From NCBI RefSeq assembly GCF_009883635.2, contig NZ_CP026115.2:2976001-3040000 (forward strand): a stretch of 64,000 bases of DNA. Reading direction: 5' to 3'. The stretch is from Pseudomonas putida. GTDB taxonomy: Bacteria; Pseudomonadota; Gammaproteobacteria; Pseudomonadales; Pseudomonadaceae. Positions 62,763 to 64,000 of this stretch are shown piece after piece. The position numbers and the translations under genes are program-made. The notes beneath the pieces are model-generated. The model ran no database searches. It saw only the letters and a program-made list of their open reading frames with translations, and had not been told where the DNA came from. Every line of letters starts with the position of its first letter. The stretch's first letter is position 1.

Positions 62763-62993
62763 ATGCTGGAAGCCTCCCTGAATCAAATCGAGCAACTGGT
62801 CAGCGACCTGATGCAGAAAAACGCTCAACTCACCGAGCAGAACACCGTCCTCGGCCAGGAACTGGCCCAGGCCAAGGAAGAAAACGAGACCCTGCAACTG
62901 TCTCTGATGGAGCAGGAAGAGAAAAACGGCAGCACCGCCGCACGTCTGCAGGCTTTGCTTGACCGCGCCAGCGCAGGCGTCGTCGGCGCATGA
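62763..62993 (+). CDS. ZapB-like small coiled-coil protein (TIGR02449-type)
   Basis: This 76-residue protein is almost entirely coiled coil (MLEASLNQIEQLVSDLMQKN, then LAQAKEENETLQLSLMEQEE). It overlaps the next gene (ATGA). In other loci a TIGR02449 gene precedes zapA in the same way, so this pair could be a ZapB-ZapA-like module for FtsZ-ring assembly. Confidence 0.75.
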   Translation: MLEASLNQIEQLVSDLMQKNAQLTEQNTVLGQELAQAKEENETLQLSLMEQEEKNGSTAARLQALLDRASAGVVGA

Positions 62994-63292
62994 GACTGCA
63001 AGCGCAGCCGATCAATGTCGTGTCGATCCTCGGCAGCGACTATTCGATCAAGGCGCCCGAAGGCCAGGAAGAGACCTTGGCCCAGGCAGTGCGGATGCTC
63101 AACACCGCGCTGAACGAAACCAAGCGCCAGTACCCGACCCTGATCGGTGACAAGTTGCTGGTGCTGGCCGCGCTGAATCTGTGTTCCAAGCAGGTTGAAC
63201 TGCAAAAGGAACACCAGCAGACCCTCGAGCGTACCCAGGCGCAGATCGACGCCACGGTGGACGCCATCGTCAAGACCATTGCTGAGTCCTGA
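62990..63292 (+). CDS. ZapA-like cell division protein
   Basis: A 100-residue member of the ZapA family: INVVSILGSDYSIKAPEGQE strands, then a helix with NETKRQYPTLIGDKLLVLAA (compare GADRVAVMAALN in canonical ZapA), ending in a coiled coil. It differs clearly from the usual pseudomonad ZapA encoded near 6S RNA, so it is probably a second, divergent paralogue. Its start overlaps the upstream stop by 4 bp. Confidence 0.75.
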   Translation: MRLQAQPINVVSILGSDYSIKAPEGQEETLAQAVRMLNTALNETKRQYPTLIGDKLLVLAALNLCSKQVELQKEHQQTLERTQAQIDATVDAIVKTIAES

Positions 63293-63399
63293 CACCTCTT
63301 CGGGGTCGCGATGCGGCCCCATTGTTCCAGATCACTGGATTAACTGAATACGCAAGTGTATACACTTCTCGCAAAACAATAATTAGCGGGGAGCGGGGC

Positions 63400-64000
63400 A
63401 TGCGTATCTGGCGTAAGAGCATCCAGTGGCAATTGATTGCGAGCATGGGCGCAGCCCTGCTGGCGAGCATCCTGGTGGTAGTGATCATCTTCACGGTGGC
63501 GCTCAACCGCCTGACCGAGCGTTACCTGCTCGAAACGGCCTTGCCGGCCGGCATCGAAGCCATCCGCAACGACATCGAGCGCATGCTTGGCCAGCCGTTA
63601 GTGGCTGCGGCCGACATTGCCGGTAATACGCTGCTGCGCGATTGGCTCGCGGCTGGCGAAGATCCCGCTCAGACCCCCCAATTCCTGGAATACCTGCAAG
63701 CCGCCAAGCAGCGCAACCATGCGTTCACCGCGCTGTTCGCCTCGACCGAAACCGGCAACTACTACAACGAGAATGGCCTGGACCGCGTTCTCAGTCGCGG
63801 CAACCTCAATGACAAGTGGTTCTACGGTTACATCGACAGCGGCGCCGAACGCCTGGTAAATATCGACATCGACCATGCCACGGGCGAACTGGCGCTGTTC
63901 ATCGATTACCGGGTGGAAAAGGCCGGCAAGCTGGTCGGCGTCGCCGGCATGGGCCTGCGCATGACCGAACTGTCGAAACTGATCCATGACTTCAGCTTCG
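63400..64000 (+). CDS. Methyl-accepting chemotaxis protein, dCache sensor (partial; McpH-like)
   Basis: Only the first 200 residues are in the window; the gene runs off the end. TM1 is LLASILVVVIIFTVALNRL (about 20-38). A large periplasmic sensor of the dCache type follows, with EAIRNDIERMLGQPLVAAAD and TETGNYYNENGL, then DKWFYGYIDSG, the core sensor motifs. The best resemblance I recall is P. putida McpH, a purine receptor. ATG 63400 follows GGGGAG. Confidence 0.75.
   Translation, partial: MRIWRKSIQWQLIASMGAALLASILVVVIIFTVALNRLTERYLLETALPAGIEAIRNDIERMLGQPLVAAADIAGNTLLRDWLAAGEDPAQTPQFLEYLQAAKQRNHAFTALFASTETGNYYNENGLDRVLSRGNLNDKWFYGYIDSGAERLVNIDIDHATGELALFIDYRVEKAGKLVGVAGMGLRMTELSKLIHDFSF

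Overview
The window looks like the chromosome of a fluorescent pseudomonad of the Pseudomonas putida group. It has high GC, the characteristic P. putida-type REP palindromes in many intergenic gaps, and a gene order that I recognise from that group: amino-acid ABC transporter, gabP, ppk2, yggX-mutY-asmA, hisBHAF, the cbc choline transporter, gbdR, the carnitine genes, dgcAB-etf, gbcAB and chemoreceptors.

Layout. 1-3000 is an accessory strip ending at the 3' end of a tRNA-Thr gene: a DUF2442/HTH protein, a two-gene leftward unit behind a LexA-like box, a convergent toxin/antitoxin-like pair, and a gene-poor stretch with GGTTAGG heptamers. 3000-4450 holds tRNA-Thr, a small lipoprotein and a structured RNA leader with a cUUCGg hairpin ahead of two overlapping small genes (DUF6124/DUF3077 type). 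4700-13700 holds a methyltransferase, a polar amino-acid ABC importer, gabP with a hairpin-rich leader, PPK2, a RelE/HTH toxin-antitoxin pair and tRNA-Phe. 13785-22600 is housekeeping: yggX-mutY-asmA, an oxalate/formate-type MFS carrier, and the his operon with an embedded DUF2164 gene.

22700-29100 and 40900-60800 form a quaternary-amine catabolic region. Choline, betaine or carnitine are imported by CbcXWV and CaiX. Carnitine is degraded by the cdh genes under CdhR. Glycine betaine is demethylated by GbcAB to dimethylglycine, then by DgcAB with its own ETF to sarcosine. A serine dehydratase can take the resulting one-carbon/serine flux. GbdR and CdhR are AraC/DJ-1-type regulators, and 20-21 bp-spaced direct half-sites sit upstream of several target operons. 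An IS110-family element has inserted into a REP between the dgc/etf genes and gbcA.

29200-38600 is the most interesting block: a Fur-box-preceded ECF sigma factor, a FecR anti-sigma, a 946-residue TonB-dependent receptor with an STN signalling domain, a lipoprotein M16 protease and a fused SbmA/YddA-type ABC exporter/importer. This matches the plan of protease-associated import systems (Pectobacterium FusA/FusC/FusD; E. coli YddB/PqqL/YddA), here joined to cell-surface signalling. It is followed by a probable small RNA and a low-GC lipoprotein metzincin.

60800-64000 holds two chemoreceptor genes, the second cut by the window end, around a ZapB-like/ZapA-like gene pair. No CRISPR array or rRNA was seen.
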